This document shows, in pieces, positions 8,478 to 16,711 of a stretch of DNA of 64,000 nucleotides (positions are counted from its first letter, which is position 1; every line of letters begins with the position of its first letter). Below the pieces are notes generated by a model. It saw only the letters and a program-made list of their open reading frames with translations. It ran no database searches and had not been told where the DNA came from. Location of the stretch: positions 26,416-90,415 of the forward strand of contig JBCCAR010000011.1 in NCBI GenBank assembly GCA_039814715.1, in the 5' to 3' direction. The stretch comes from CAKZYD01 sp039814715 (lineage in GTDB: Bacteria; Pseudomonadota; Alphaproteobacteria; Sphingomonadales; CAKZYD01). A program made the position numbers and the translations under genes.

Positions 8478-9211
8478 TAGCGCACCTTCCCGGCTGTGAT
8501 CAGCACATAGGTCGCGCCCAAAAAGGCAGCAATAACAGAGCCAAAATAAAGAACATCGCGCAGATCAAACACGCCGCGCTGAATGGCGGTGAAGTGCTTT
8601 AAGAGGCTCATATTCTCAAACAGGGAGAGCACCATTTGCGGCGCCCAACCTTCAAACGCGCCAACCACCAACGGCAGACCGCTTGCGGTAAACAAAAAGC
8701 ACAATGTCGCCCCGCCAACAAAGGCCAGCACTTGATTGCGCGTGAGGGCAGATGCGAACGAGCCGATGGCGAGATAGGCACCAAGCATCAACACAGAGCC
8801 GATATAACTGGCAAACACCACGCCGTGATCAGGATCGCCCAAATAGCTGGCCGTGAGCCATAGCGGGAAGGTCAGCGCAAGGGCGAGACCAGCGACCACC
8901 CAGGCCGCCAGAAACTTAGCAATCACCGCAGCGATCGGCGCAATGGGCAGCGTCATCAGAATTTCCAGCGTGCCGCCGCGGCGTTCTTCCGCCCACAGCC
9001 GCATGGCCAGCGCAGGGGCTAGAAATAAATAGAGCCAAGGGTGGAAAGTAAAAAATGGCTGCAAATCCGCCTGGCCGCGCAAAAAGAAATTGCCCACATA
9101 AAACGTGAAAATGCCGCTGAGCACGAGAAACACGATCAGAAAAACCAGCGCCAGTGGCGTGGTAAAATAGCTCGAAACCTCGCGGCGGAATATGGCGCCA
9201 AAACCGGTCAT
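8477..9211 (-). CDS. ABC-2 type permease of the Gld-like system
   Basis: A 244-aa membrane protein with about six hydrophobic segments and the ABC-2 permease pattern, including the cytoplasmic ERRGGTLEILMTLPI motif near residues 75-90 that is typical of GldF/NosY-like permeases. It is the membrane partner of the ATPase whose gene overlaps it by 4 nt (9208-9211). The transported substrate is not known. Confidence 0.9.
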   Translation of the reverse strand: MTGFGAIFRREVSSYFTTPLALVFLIVFLVLSGIFTFYVGNFFLRGQADLQPFFTFHPWLYLFLAPALAMRLWAEERRGGTLEILMTLPIAPIAAVIAKFLAAWVVAGLALALTFPLWLTASYLGDPDHGVVFASYIGSVLMLGAYLAIGSFASALTRNQVLAFVGGATLCFLFTASGLPLVVGAFEGWAPQMVLSLFENMSLLKHFTAIQRGVFDLRDVLYFGSVIAAFLGATYVLITAGKVR

Positions 9212-10182
9212 GCGGCAGCCTCGCTATTGCTGCGATCGCCCGTGGTGAGATCGCGGAACACATCTTCGAGCCGGCCATCAGCAATGCGGATGTCTTCCAC
9301 CTTCCAATTGCCTTCTTCCAGGCGCGCGCGCACCTGGGGCAGCAATTGGCCTTGCCCACTGCCCGTTAGGATAAACTCGGTCGTGCCAACCGCCACGGGG
9401 CAGGCGCGCGCATCAATGGCTCTGACTTGCGGCAGGTTTTCAAGCGCGGGCCGCAGGCTCTCAGCCTGCTCGTCAGCAATGCGCACCACCACACGGCCAT
9501 ATAGCGGCGAGCGTTCTTTAAGCTGGGCCGGTGTCCCATCCGCCACAATCGCGCCATGGTCAATGATGATTGCCCGGCTGCACAGCGCATCGACTTCCTC
9601 TAAAATATGCGTCGAAATAATGATCGCCTTGTGCGGCGCCATGGCCAGAATGAGCTGACGCACTTCGTGTTTTTGGTTGGGGTCGAGGCCGTCTGTCGGC
9701 TCGTCTAAAATCAGCACATCAGGATCATGCACAATCGCCTGCGCAAGCCCAACACGCCGGGCAAACCCTTTTGACAGCGTGTCGATTGTTTGGCCAAGCA
9801 CATCCTCAATGTTGACGGCAGCAACCGCCCTATCGATCGCTTCGGCAGCGGCAACACCTTTGAGGCCGCGGGCGGCCGCAATGAACTTTAAAAAGTCCCC
9901 AGCCCGCATATCCCCATAGGCTGGGGCGCCTTCTGGTAGATAGCCAAAGACGGCCTTGGCGTCGATGGCCTGGTCCTCGACATGAAAGCCAGCAATGTGC
10001 GAATCGCCGTTGTCGGGCGTTAAATACCCCGTCAGCATTTTCATGGTGGTAGATTTTCCGGCGCCATTAGGCCCAAGCAGGCCCAGGACCTCGCCGCGCT
10101 CTACCGTCAGCGACAGCGCGTCAACCACGGTCTTTTGATCATAACATTTTGTCAGCGCTTCAGCGCGAATCAGGCCGGTCAT
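9208..10182 (-). CDS. ABC transporter ATP-binding protein, GldA-like
   Basis: A 324-aa cytoplasmic ATPase. Walker A is GPNGAGKST (37-45), the signature LSKGFARRVGLAQ lies near residue 135, and Walker B LILDEPTDGLDP follows, with the H-loop in IISTHILEEV. After the roughly 230-residue ATPase core a C-terminal extension of about 90 aa is present, as in GldA/CcmA-type proteins. It is the first gene of a four-gene operon (ATPase, permease, GldG-like, DUF4340), all joined by 1-4 nt overlaps. Confidence 0.92.
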   Translation of the reverse strand: MTGLIRAEALTKCYDQKTVVDALSLTVERGEVLGLLGPNGAGKSTTMKMLTGYLTPDNGDSHIAGFHVEDQAIDAKAVFGYLPEGAPAYGDMRAGDFLKFIAAARGLKGVAAAEAIDRAVAAVNIEDVLGQTIDTLSKGFARRVGLAQAIVHDPDVLILDEPTDGLDPNQKHEVRQLILAMAPHKAIIISTHILEEVDALCSRAIIIDHGAIVADGTPAQLKERSPLYGRVVVRIADEQAESLRPALENLPQVRAIDARACPVAVGTTEFILTGSGQGQLLPQVRARLEEGNWKVEDIRIADGRLEDVFRDLTTGDRSNSEAAA

Positions 10183-10282
10183 AACTGTGCTGCACTCTGA
10201 TCCATGGACACTGCGTCCCGCTATTTAGGAATCGCTGCGCGCGGTTGCAAGCGCCAAAAGCGGGAAAAACAATATGCCACCC

Positions 10283-10355
10283 AAAAAAATGAGCCCGGCC
10301 TTTGGGCACAAGCATGTACAGGGGGCAAAGACATGCTCAAACCAAGACCGGGCTC
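10283..10355 (-). terminator. Branched terminator-like fold with T-run
   Basis: Read on the minus strand, an 8-bp stem (GAGCCCGG with CCGGGCTC, 10348-10355 and 10291-10298) encloses a second 7-bp stem (AGCATGT with ACATGCT) and is followed at once by A plus seven T residues (10283-10290). This is the form of an intrinsic terminator with a branched stem. It would end transcripts from the GIN-domain gene or from a small RNA, and insulate the ABC operon. Confidence 0.65.
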
Positions 10356-10477
10356 TTAGGCCAACGCTGCTGTAAATAGGCGGGCAATAGGGCGCTATCA
10401 GGGCTCAATTGCGGCATCTTTTCGGCAAATATGGTTAAGGGCGGTTTTTAGCTGGCTAGCTTATTGGGAACAGATAC

Positions 10478-10560
10478 CGTCATGCTGAACTTAATTCAGC
10501 ATCTCTTTAGCGTTTCAAACACTAAAAGGCCCCGAAACATGTTCAGGGCTGCAGCCTACG
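10478..10560. repeat. Palindromic intergenic repeat element
   Basis: Two imperfect palindromes in tandem: ATGCTGAA (10482-10489) with TTCAGCAT (10495-10502), and a second centred on ACATGTT near 10540 with GGGCC/AGGGCT flanks. This form, with a GTCATGCTGAACTT-like start and a CCTGAA...TTCAGGG-like end, matches a short palindromic repeat recalled as scattered between genes in many alphaproteobacteria. Only one copy is visible here, so the dispersed nature is inferred from memory of that family. Confidence 0.5.
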
Positions 10561-10579
10561 AAACATCCCCTCCGCGCAA

Positions 10580-11248
10580 TCAAAGCGTCGTGCCGGATTG
10601 GCTGGCAGGCGCCGCGGTGACTTTGCCGAGGCCGGCCACGTCGGATGTGACTTTGCCTGGGTTGCCGCTGAACAGAACATCCGTCGCGCCCGCGCCTTCC
10701 ACATTCAGACTTTCAGCAGCATAGACATGCATGTCTGCTGCGCCAGCGCTGTCGATTTCCACGCTTTGGCAGATGAGAGCTTTAGCGTCCACATCCATGG
10801 AACCAGCGCTGTCGAGCGTGAGCTGCTCGCAGCGACCAGAGATGAGGAGATCGCCGCTGCCAGCTAGGTCGATGGCGAACGCTTTGGCGTTGACGCCGGC
10901 AATGTCTGCATCAAACGAGCCTGAGATATCAACGACGGATAGCGCAGGCAAAGTGAGCGTTACGATGTAATCGCGGCTGGAAAACCAACTGGTCTCTTCG
11001 CTTGTGATCGATAGGCTTTCGGCCGTGCTGGTGACAGTCAGGCCCTTGAGGCGCCCGCGCCGCTCTTCGACCATCAAGGATGGTTCTTCGCCAATGCGCA
11101 TGGTGATCGTGTCTATCCCGCTCATCTTCACAGTCGTTGTCGGGGTAATCTCAAATGTTTTTTGGTTGTGGCTGGGGTCATCATGGGCTGCCGCGTGACC
11201 GGCCAAGGCGGTCATAGCCGCCGCTAAGAGGATTGACCTGCGTGCCAT
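10580..11248 (-). CDS. GIN-domain (DUF2807) exported protein
   Basis: A 222-aa protein with a signal peptide (ARRSILLAAAMTALAG, cleavage after AAA) followed by a GIN / DUF2807 domain. The domain is a right-handed beta-helix-like repeat with recurring SGS, DLAGSGDL, DSAGSMDV, DSAGAADM and EGAGATDV turns. The family is annotated as putative auto-transporter adhesin, but function is unproven. The start at 11248 is preferred over an in-frame codon at 11284: it opens directly on the signal peptide and has AAGG upstream. It is transcribed alone, divergent from the DUF2794 gene. Confidence 0.8.
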   Translation of the reverse strand: MARRSILLAAAMTALAGHAAAHDDPSHNQKTFEITPTTTVKMSGIDTITMRIGEEPSLMVEERRGRLKGLTVTSTAESLSITSEETSWFSSRDYIVTLTLPALSVVDISGSFDADIAGVNAKAFAIDLAGSGDLLISGRCEQLTLDSAGSMDVDAKALICQSVEIDSAGAADMHVYAAESLNVEGAGATDVLFSGNPGKVTSDVAGLGKVTAAPASQSGTTL

Positions 11249-11378
11249 TATTCCAACCTTTCTTAAAACGTGAGTATATCGCATTGATATATGAAATCAA
11301 GATCAAGCGAGATCGCGTCTTGCTTTTTGCCATTACAAGCGCACTATAAAGACACGATGATGACATCCCCCGAGCTTC

Positions 11379-11741
11379 ATGCCTGATTCCCCGCAACTCT
11401 CTCTCGTCGCTAGCAATCCAAAGCGAGGCCGCGTGCGGCAGATTTGCTTTGACCGGATGGAATTGCAGACCATTTTAAACGTCTATGCGCGTATGGTCAC
11501 CTATGGCGAGTGGAAAGACTATTCGCTCGATATTCGCAGCGACTACGCCGCCTTTAACATCTACCGCCGGGCCAGCGAAATGCCTGTGTATTCCATTGTC
11601 AAAGAGCCTGCCTTAGCGCGCAAACAACGCGCATACCGGCTGCTGTCGCAAAACCGGCAGGTGCTCAAACGCGGGCAGGACGTGGCCCAAGTGCTTGCAC
11701 CGCTGCGCAAACAGCTGCTGAAAGTGATCGACAGCCAATAA
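11379..11741 (+). CDS. DUF2794 family protein
   Basis: A 120-aa soluble protein recognisable as DUF2794, a family restricted largely to alphaproteobacteria. Conserved stretches include ICFDRMEL near residue 25, YGEWKDYSLD near 46 and a basic helical C-terminus with VLKRGQDVAQVL. Function is unknown. The next gene, fmt, begins 1 nt after its stop, so the two are almost certainly co-transcribed. Confidence 0.85.
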   Translation: MPDSPQLSLVASNPKRGRVRQICFDRMELQTILNVYARMVTYGEWKDYSLDIRSDYAAFNIYRRASEMPVYSIVKEPALARKQRAYRLLSQNRQVLKRGQDVAQVLAPLRKQLLKVIDSQ

Positions 11742-11742
11742 C

Positions 11743-12663
11743 ATGACTTACCGACTTGTCTTTATGGGCACGCCAGACTTCGCCGTGCCAGCGCTTCAGG
11801 CTGTGCACCAGGCAGGGCATGATATTGCCGCTGTTTATAGCCAGCCGCCAAGACCTGCCGGCCGCGGGAAAGCTGAGCGCCCGAGCCCAGTTCACGCCGC
11901 TGCACAGGAGATCGGGCTGCCTGTACACACACCCAAAAGCCTCAAGCGGGCCGAAGCACAGCAAATACTCGCCAGCCATAGCGCTGATGTCGGCATCGTC
12001 GTTGCCTATGGTCTGATCCTGCCGCAGGCCGTATTAGACATTCCCCTGCTTGGTTTTTTTAACATCCACGGCTCACTGCTGCCGCGCTGGCGCGGCGCGG
12101 CGCCCATCCAGCGCGCCATTGAGGCTGGCGATGATGAAACGGGCATCACCATCATGCAAATGGATGCAGGGCTCGACACAGGCGATATGTGCCTGAAAGA
12201 TGTTGTTGCGATCACAGACCTAACGACGGCGCAGCAGCTTCATGATCAGCTGGCTGAGCGCGGTGCAGCCATGATTGTGCGTGCCTTAGAAGCGTTGGAA
12301 GCGGGAACACTCACAAAAACGCCGCAAGGCGACGGCGCGACCTACGCCAACAAGATCGACAAAGCCGAAGCGGCCCTTGATTTCGGGGCCTTGGGCGCGG
12401 ACGCTATGCAGCGCAAAATTCACGCGCTTTCGCCCTTTCCTGGGGGCTTTACAAAGCTCAATGGCAAACGGCTGAAGCTGCTGCAGGTTGAAGCCATAGA
12501 TGCCGCTGGTGCGCCTGGCTCTGTTCTGGATGATCAGCTGACCATTGCTTGCAAAACCGGCGCCATCCGCCCCCTACGGCTGCAGCTGGAAGGCAAGGGG
12601 GCGATGGACCTCGGCGATTTTCTGCGCGGCCAGACGGTCCGCGCTGGTACGCACCTTGGCTAG
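11743..12663 (+). CDS. fmt: Methionyl-tRNA formyltransferase
   Basis: A 306-aa enzyme that formylates initiator Met-tRNA using 10-formyl-tetrahydrofolate. Catalytic residues equivalent to E. coli Asn106, His108 and Asp144 are seen as N107 and H109 in FNIHGSLLPRWRGAAP and D145 in GLDTGDM. The C-terminal OB-like tRNA-binding domain is complete. truA follows 2 nt downstream. The peptide deformylase gene def, usually placed before fmt, is absent; DUF2794 takes that position. Confidence 0.96.
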   Translation: MTYRLVFMGTPDFAVPALQAVHQAGHDIAAVYSQPPRPAGRGKAERPSPVHAAAQEIGLPVHTPKSLKRAEAQQILASHSADVGIVVAYGLILPQAVLDIPLLGFFNIHGSLLPRWRGAAPIQRAIEAGDDETGITIMQMDAGLDTGDMCLKDVVAITDLTTAQQLHDQLAERGAAMIVRALEALEAGTLTKTPQGDGATYANKIDKAEAALDFGALGADAMQRKIHALSPFPGGFTKLNGKRLKLLQVEAIDAAGAPGSVLDDQLTIACKTGAIRPLRLQLEGKGAMDLGDFLRGQTVRAGTHLG

Positions 12664-12665
12664 CA

Positions 12666-13412
12666 ATGCCGCGCTTTAAGCTCACCATCGAATATGACGG
12701 CAGGCCCTTTGTCGGCATGCAGGCCCAAAAAAATGGCCCCAGCGTCCAGGCCGCCCTTGAGGCGGCCATAAAAGCGTATTGCCAGGCGGATGTGCGCATT
12801 GGCGTCGCCGGTCGGACGGACACTGGCGTTCACGCCCGCGCGATGGCAGTGCATGCCGATATTCCCCGCAATGATACGCCTGAGACTGTCATGGCCGCGG
12901 TTAATGCAAAACTGCGGCCGCAGCCTATTGCCGTGCTGGAAGCGCAGGCCGTAGCCGATGATTTTCACGCCCGTTTTGGCTGTGTCGGCCGCTCCTATGG
13001 TTATCACATCATCAACCGCCGCGCACCGATAACCTATAACCAGGGCCTCGCCTGGCATGTGCCCCAGGCGCTTGACTTGGCGGCCATGCAAACGGCGGCG
13101 GATCATTTGGTGGGCCAGCATGATTTTACCACGTTTCGTCATGTGCATTGCCAAGCCAAGAGCCCCATCAAAACGCTCAATCGGCTCAGTGTGGAACATA
13201 GCGGCGAGGCCATCTGGGTTTATGCCGATGCGCGCTCCTTCTTGCATAGCCAGGTGCGCTCCATGGTGGGCTGCCTGGTGCTGGTGGGCCGCGGCCATTG
13301 GTCTCCTGATGATATGAAGGCCGCTTTAGAAGCCAAAGATCGCGCTGCCCTCGGCTATAATGCACCGCCCGATGGGCTCTATTTCCTCAAAGCGCATTAT
13401 CCTGAGAATTAA
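12666..13412 (+). CDS. truA: tRNA pseudouridine(38-40) synthase TruA
   Basis: A 248-aa enzyme that makes pseudouridine at positions 38-40 of the tRNA anticodon arm. The catalytic aspartate is D52 in AGRTDTGVHA, and the C-terminal HSQVRSMVG and DGLYF motifs are present. The frame is open upstream, but ATG 12666 begins the conserved PRFKLTIEYDG sequence and sits 2 nt after the fmt stop. Its stop codon overlaps that of the convergent lyase gene by 4 nt (TTAA, 13409-13412). Confidence 0.95.
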   Translation: MPRFKLTIEYDGRPFVGMQAQKNGPSVQAALEAAIKAYCQADVRIGVAGRTDTGVHARAMAVHADIPRNDTPETVMAAVNAKLRPQPIAVLEAQAVADDFHARFGCVGRSYGYHIINRRAPITYNQGLAWHVPQALDLAAMQTAADHLVGQHDFTTFRHVHCQAKSPIKTLNRLSVEHSGEAIWVYADARSFLHSQVRSMVGCLVLVGRGHWSPDDMKAALEAKDRAALGYNAPPDGLYFLKAHYPEN

Positions 13413-14209
13413 TCTGCAATCAGAGCTTTTATTCCAGTGCCTGTCACGCTCGGCTCTCCAGCCTTTGCAGCCTTCAAGGCCTTCAGCGCCGCATTAGCAG
13501 CGGCTGTAATCGCCGTGGCGGGATAGAGCATCATGCTGTAGCCTAGTGCCTCTAGCGCTGCCGGGTCAGATACCTCCGTCTTTGCAGGGTCGAGCACATT
13601 GTAAAGCGTTGGGAAATCTTGGCCGAGGGCACTGTGCAGGGCGGCCATGTCCCCCTGCTTGGTCAGCCCTTCAACGAAAATCATGTCCGCGCCAGCTTCT
13701 TTATACATCACTGCGCGCTCGGTGGCTTTCTCAGCGCCCTCGGTAAAGGCCGCATCTGAGCGCGCGCTGATCACTGTATCGTCGCTGGCGCGGGCATCAA
13801 GGGCGGCCTTGATTTTGCCGACCATTATGTCTGGCGACACCAACGGGCGCGCAGCAACTGCGTCCACAGCCTTGGTATTAAGCTGGTCTTCTATTTGAAT
13901 ACCAGATGCGCCCGCGCGTTCAAACGTGCGCACGCAGCGCGCGACGTTGAACGCATTGCCATAACCAGAATCGGCATCGATGACGATATGCAGGTCTGTG
14001 CGGTCGCGTATGCGGTCGCAAGCGAGCGCCATTTCAGTCATCGTTACCAGGCCTATGTCAGGCTGGGCGAGTTGGCTAAAAGCAACAGCGGAGCCCGACA
14101 GGAATACTGCTTCAAAACCAGCTTGCCGCGCTAAATGCGCCGTCAGGGCATCATAAATGCCAGGCGCGATGAGAATGCCCGGCTGGGCCAGGCGGTCTTT
14201 AAACGTCAT
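13409..14209 (-). CDS. Isocitrate lyase/PEP mutase superfamily protein
   Basis: A 266-aa TIM-barrel protein of the ICL/PEPM superfamily. Mg2+-binding aspartates are seen in IDADSGYGN (D78, D80) and IEDQ (E107, D108). The catalytic KRCGH-type loop of (methyl)isocitrate and dimethylmalate lyases is replaced by a sequence without cysteine (NTKAVDAVAARP, 111-122). This suggests an oxaloacetate-decarboxylase-like or other C-C or P-C cleaving reaction. It is the last gene of a minus-strand operon (hydrolase, cupin, OCD-like, this gene), 5 nt after the OCD-like stop. Confidence 0.85.
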   Translation of the reverse strand: MTFKDRLAQPGILIAPGIYDALTAHLARQAGFEAVFLSGSAVAFSQLAQPDIGLVTMTEMALACDRIRDRTDLHIVIDADSGYGNAFNVARCVRTFERAGASGIQIEDQLNTKAVDAVAARPLVSPDIMVGKIKAALDARASDDTVISARSDAAFTEGAEKATERAVMYKEAGADMIFVEGLTKQGDMAALHSALGQDFPTLYNVLDPAKTEVSDPAALEALGYSMMLYPATAITAAANAALKALKAAKAGEPSVTGTGIKALIAD

Positions 14210-14214
14210 GAGGT

Positions 14215-15216
14215 CTACCAGTCTATGATTTGGCCAATATCGGCGGCATTAGCGGCTTCAAGCGCTGCCTTTGCGCCGCACAGATCCTGCGCGGTAACGC
14301 CCAGGGATTTATAGGCAGTGATGTCACTATCCGTTTGGCGCCCTGGTGCGTTGCCCGCTAGCACAGCGCCAATCTCGCCGATCAAATGATCTTCGCTTAC
14401 AGCGCCTTCTTTTAAGGCGTTGATCCATTCGCCAGCCTGCGCCTCAAGGGAAGGTTTATAGTCAGTATACCAGCGGCTGCGTACGACGGTTTGCGTGTCC
14501 ACCTCCGCGCTGGTTGCAACTGCAGCGCCCACCATATTGATATGGACACCCGGCCTGAGCCAAGCGCCTTTGAAGATGGGGTTTGGGGACGATGTGAGCG
14601 TACAAATAACGTCTGTTTGCGCTGCGGCGGCCTGTGGATCTGAAACGACTTCATAGGCAGCACTCGGCGCGGCTTGCGCCATCTTGTCGGCAAACTCTTG
14701 TGCGCGGTCGCTGGACCGGCCCCAAATGAGGAACTTTTCAAACGGCCGCGCAGCGAGCAGGGCGTGAACATGGTGTTCAGCTTCTTCTCCATGGCCCATG
14801 AACAACACGGTTTTGGCGTCCTTGCGGGCCAATGTGTCCGTCGCAAGCGCTGTCGCAGAGGCGGTGCGAATAGCCGTCAGCCGGCCACCATCGAAAATCG
14901 CGAGCGGTAGCCCAACATCGGCTTGAAACAACACAACCATGCCGACATGTGTGCCATTGGGGTCGTTTTTTGGTCGCGGAAATTTAGAGACAATTTTCAC
15001 GCCAAAACCGCGCTCTCCTTGCGTCTCTCCCGTTTCCAAGTAACCCGGCATGAGCGCCATTTTGCCTTGCGTATCGGGCACAGCCATGAACTGCCTTAGC
15101 GGCAAAACAGAATCGCCGCTGGAAACGGCGATCATCGCCGGGCGCAGCGCTGCAATACAGCTTTTATGATCAAGCGCGCGCGAGACATCCGCCGCATTTA
15201 AAACGCGCAGCTTCAT
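14215..15216 (-). CDS. Ornithine cyclodeaminase / mu-crystallin family protein
   Basis: A 333-aa NAD(P)-dependent enzyme of the OCD/mu-crystallin family. Conserved parts are GVKIVSKFP (lysine near residue 76), FDGGRLTAIRTASATALA, and the Rossmann stretch VLFMGHGEEAEHHVHAL near residue 140, where the usual GxGxQA is altered. Members cyclise ornithine or reduce ketimines and imino acids, so the exact substrate cannot be called. It overlaps the upstream cupin gene by 4 nt (15213-15216), marking tight coupling in the operon. Confidence 0.85.
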   Translation of the reverse strand: MKLRVLNAADVSRALDHKSCIAALRPAMIAVSSGDSVLPLRQFMAVPDTQGKMALMPGYLETGETQGERGFGVKIVSKFPRPKNDPNGTHVGMVVLFQADVGLPLAIFDGGRLTAIRTASATALATDTLARKDAKTVLFMGHGEEAEHHVHALLAARPFEKFLIWGRSSDRAQEFADKMAQAAPSAAYEVVSDPQAAAAQTDVICTLTSSPNPIFKGAWLRPGVHINMVGAAVATSAEVDTQTVVRSRWYTDYKPSLEAQAGEWINALKEGAVSEDHLIGEIGAVLAGNAPGRQTDSDITAYKSLGVTAQDLCGAKAALEAANAADIGQIIDW

Positions 15217-15743
15217 GTCTTATCCTTATTGACGTTGCGCTGCGGGCGCGGCGGGACGAAGCGCATGGCTTCCATGACCTCTTGGACGTTGTCTGGCCGG
15301 GAGAATTCTTCTGGCATGGCGCCAGCGGGTTCACCCGTTTTCCCGATGGCGCGGAACCAGGTTTCCAGGCCCGGCGGGAAGAACACCCAAAACAGCTTCA
15401 TGTCCACATCGCCAGTATTTTCCAGCAAATGGCGGGCGTAGCGGCCAAACAAAATCGTCGTGCCTGGCACGACATCATGGGTTTCATCTTCAATTTCGCA
15501 CACGCCGTTGCCTTCAAACACGTAAATGAGCTCGTGATTATGCTTATGGCCGTGTTCGCGGACCATGCAGCCAGGCGGCAGCACTTGAATGCCGCTGGAG
15601 AAATCATCAAAGGGCATGTTGCCTGGCTCAAACTTCATCATCACATGGCCGCGGCTGGGCTCTGGCTGCCAGATGAGCTCGCCTTCATCCGGCTTCATTA
15701 CGCCCCACCACGGCTTGATGTGATCCATTTTTTGGTCGCTCAT
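15213..15743 (-). CDS. Cupin-domain protein
   Basis: A 176-aa cupin. Metal ligands are plausible in REHGHKHNHELIY (H64, H66, H68, H70, E71) with a distal histidine in ARHLLEN near residue 104. The lysine- and arginine-rich C-terminal tail (NVNKDK) is unremarkable. It overlaps genes on both sides by 4 nt (15740-15743 and 15213-15216). The family includes dioxygenases, isomerases and small-molecule binders, so its step in the pathway is unknown. Confidence 0.82.
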   Translation of the reverse strand: MSDQKMDHIKPWWGVMKPDEGELIWQPEPSRGHVMMKFEPGNMPFDDFSSGIQVLPPGCMVREHGHKHNHELIYVFEGNGVCEIEDETHDVVPGTTILFGRYARHLLENTGDVDMKLFWVFFPPGLETWFRAIGKTGEPAGAMPEEFSRPDNVQEVMEAMRFVPPRPQRNVNKDKT

Positions 15744-16543
15744 GCGTCATCTCCCAACAAGAAGTCTAGAATGGCAGGGGTGTAGAGATGTGGCATCGAC
15801 TGAGGCACAAAATGGCCACCAGTCGGAACTATGATTTGGGTAGCGCCTGGAATTGCCGCCGCCATTTCATCGCTATAGGGCCGCGGCGTAATGGCGTCAT
15901 CTTCCGCGCAGATAACGAGCGTTTGAGCGCTCACATCGCCAAGCCTGTCTTTCAGATCGTGCGCCAGAATGGCATTAATACGGGCGCGCTGAATGTCTTT
16001 ATCCGGCACCTGGGCTGGGCCCGCCCCGCTCAGCAAGTCCAAATGGTGCGCAACATACTGCGCGGGAAAACCGCGTAAGCTTCCATCAATGGTATATTGC
16101 GCCCGATCAAGCTGATCCATCGTGGCAAGTCGCAGCGCAAACAGCTGCTCAAAATAAGCGCTCGGGCGCGACCAGCTGGCGCTTAGGACCAGCTTGTTTA
16201 GCCGCAGCGGGGCATGAACCGCCAAATGCTGGCCAATAGCGCCGCCAGTGGAATGGCCGATAAAGTGCGCATGGTCTACCTCCAAGCGGTCCATCAACGC
16301 GAGAACATCCCCTGCCATTTGCGCGATCGAATAGGGCCCTCGGTGCTTGGTCGATGACCCGGTGCCGCGGTGATCGTGCAATACCACCGTAAAGTGCTCG
16401 GCAAGAGCATCAATTTGGTGTTCCCAAAACACAGCGCGCCCACCGAGACCAGCCACCAGCAATAGAGGCGGACCGCTCCCTACGGTCGTTGCAGCAAGGT
16501 CGTACCCTTCAAAAGAGTGAAGGCTAAGGGCAGGAAAAGCCAT
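15740..16543 (-). CDS. Alpha/beta hydrolase
   Basis: A 267-aa alpha/beta-fold hydrolase of the MhpC/esterase type. It has the oxyanion region LLLVAGLGG, the nucleophile elbow GHSTGG (Ser98 from this start), an acid in CAEDDAITPRP, and the C-terminal histidine in VPTGGHFVPQS. It is the first gene of the minus-strand operon divergent from lysR. ATG 16543 is chosen because AAGG lies upstream; another in-frame ATG at 16555 sits directly against that site. Likely role: hydrolysis of a C-C bond, ester or lactone in the pathway encoded around it. Confidence 0.85.
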   Translation of the reverse strand: MAFPALSLHSFEGYDLAATTVGSGPPLLLVAGLGGRAVFWEHQIDALAEHFTVVLHDHRGTGSSTKHRGPYSIAQMAGDVLALMDRLEVDHAHFIGHSTGGAIGQHLAVHAPLRLNKLVLSASWSRPSAYFEQLFALRLATMDQLDRAQYTIDGSLRGFPAQYVAHHLDLLSGAGPAQVPDKDIQRARINAILAHDLKDRLGDVSAQTLVICAEDDAITPRPYSDEMAAAIPGATQIIVPTGGHFVPQSMPHLYTPAILDFLLGDDA

Positions 16544-16576
16544 ATGAACAAACATCCTTCAAGCCGAGAACTGGGC

Positions 16577-16634
16577 GCTTATAACGCCGCTTGCGGCAAG
16601 AATACCAATGGAAGTTATCGCTAGGCGTATAAGC
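16577..16634. promoter_or_regulatory. Inverted repeat between divergent operons, candidate LysR site
   Basis: GCTTATAACGCC at 16577-16588 is mirrored by GGCGTATAAGC at 16624-16634, an inverted pair differing by one inserted A, with a smaller palindrome (GCCGCTTGCGGC) beside the first arm. It lies between the minus-strand operon and lysR, where a LysR regulator typically binds. The site is inferred from position and symmetry only. Confidence 0.45.
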
Positions 16635-16711
16635 ACCATTTATAGCTGGCGCTCTAAGTTGCATTTGATTTTATGGGCGAAATCGACAACTGACACGGCG
16701 AGGTATGACGT

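Larger units (their letters stand above)
10183..10579. other. Intergenic region, 397 bp, non-coding
   Basis: Lies between the ABC operon and the GIN-domain gene, both on the minus strand. It holds a strong minus-strand terminator-like fold (10283-10355) and a palindromic dispersed-type repeat (10478-10560). No credible open frame is seen. The promoter of the ABC operon should lie between 10183 and 10283, but no convincing -35/-10 pair stands out. Confidence 0.7.

Noticed and set aside
10464..10724. Short plus-strand frame containing a MLNLIQHL-type peptide
   Set aside because: This peptide is a translation of the palindromic repeat at 10478-10560, frequently mis-annotated as protein, and the rest is antisense to the GIN-domain gene.
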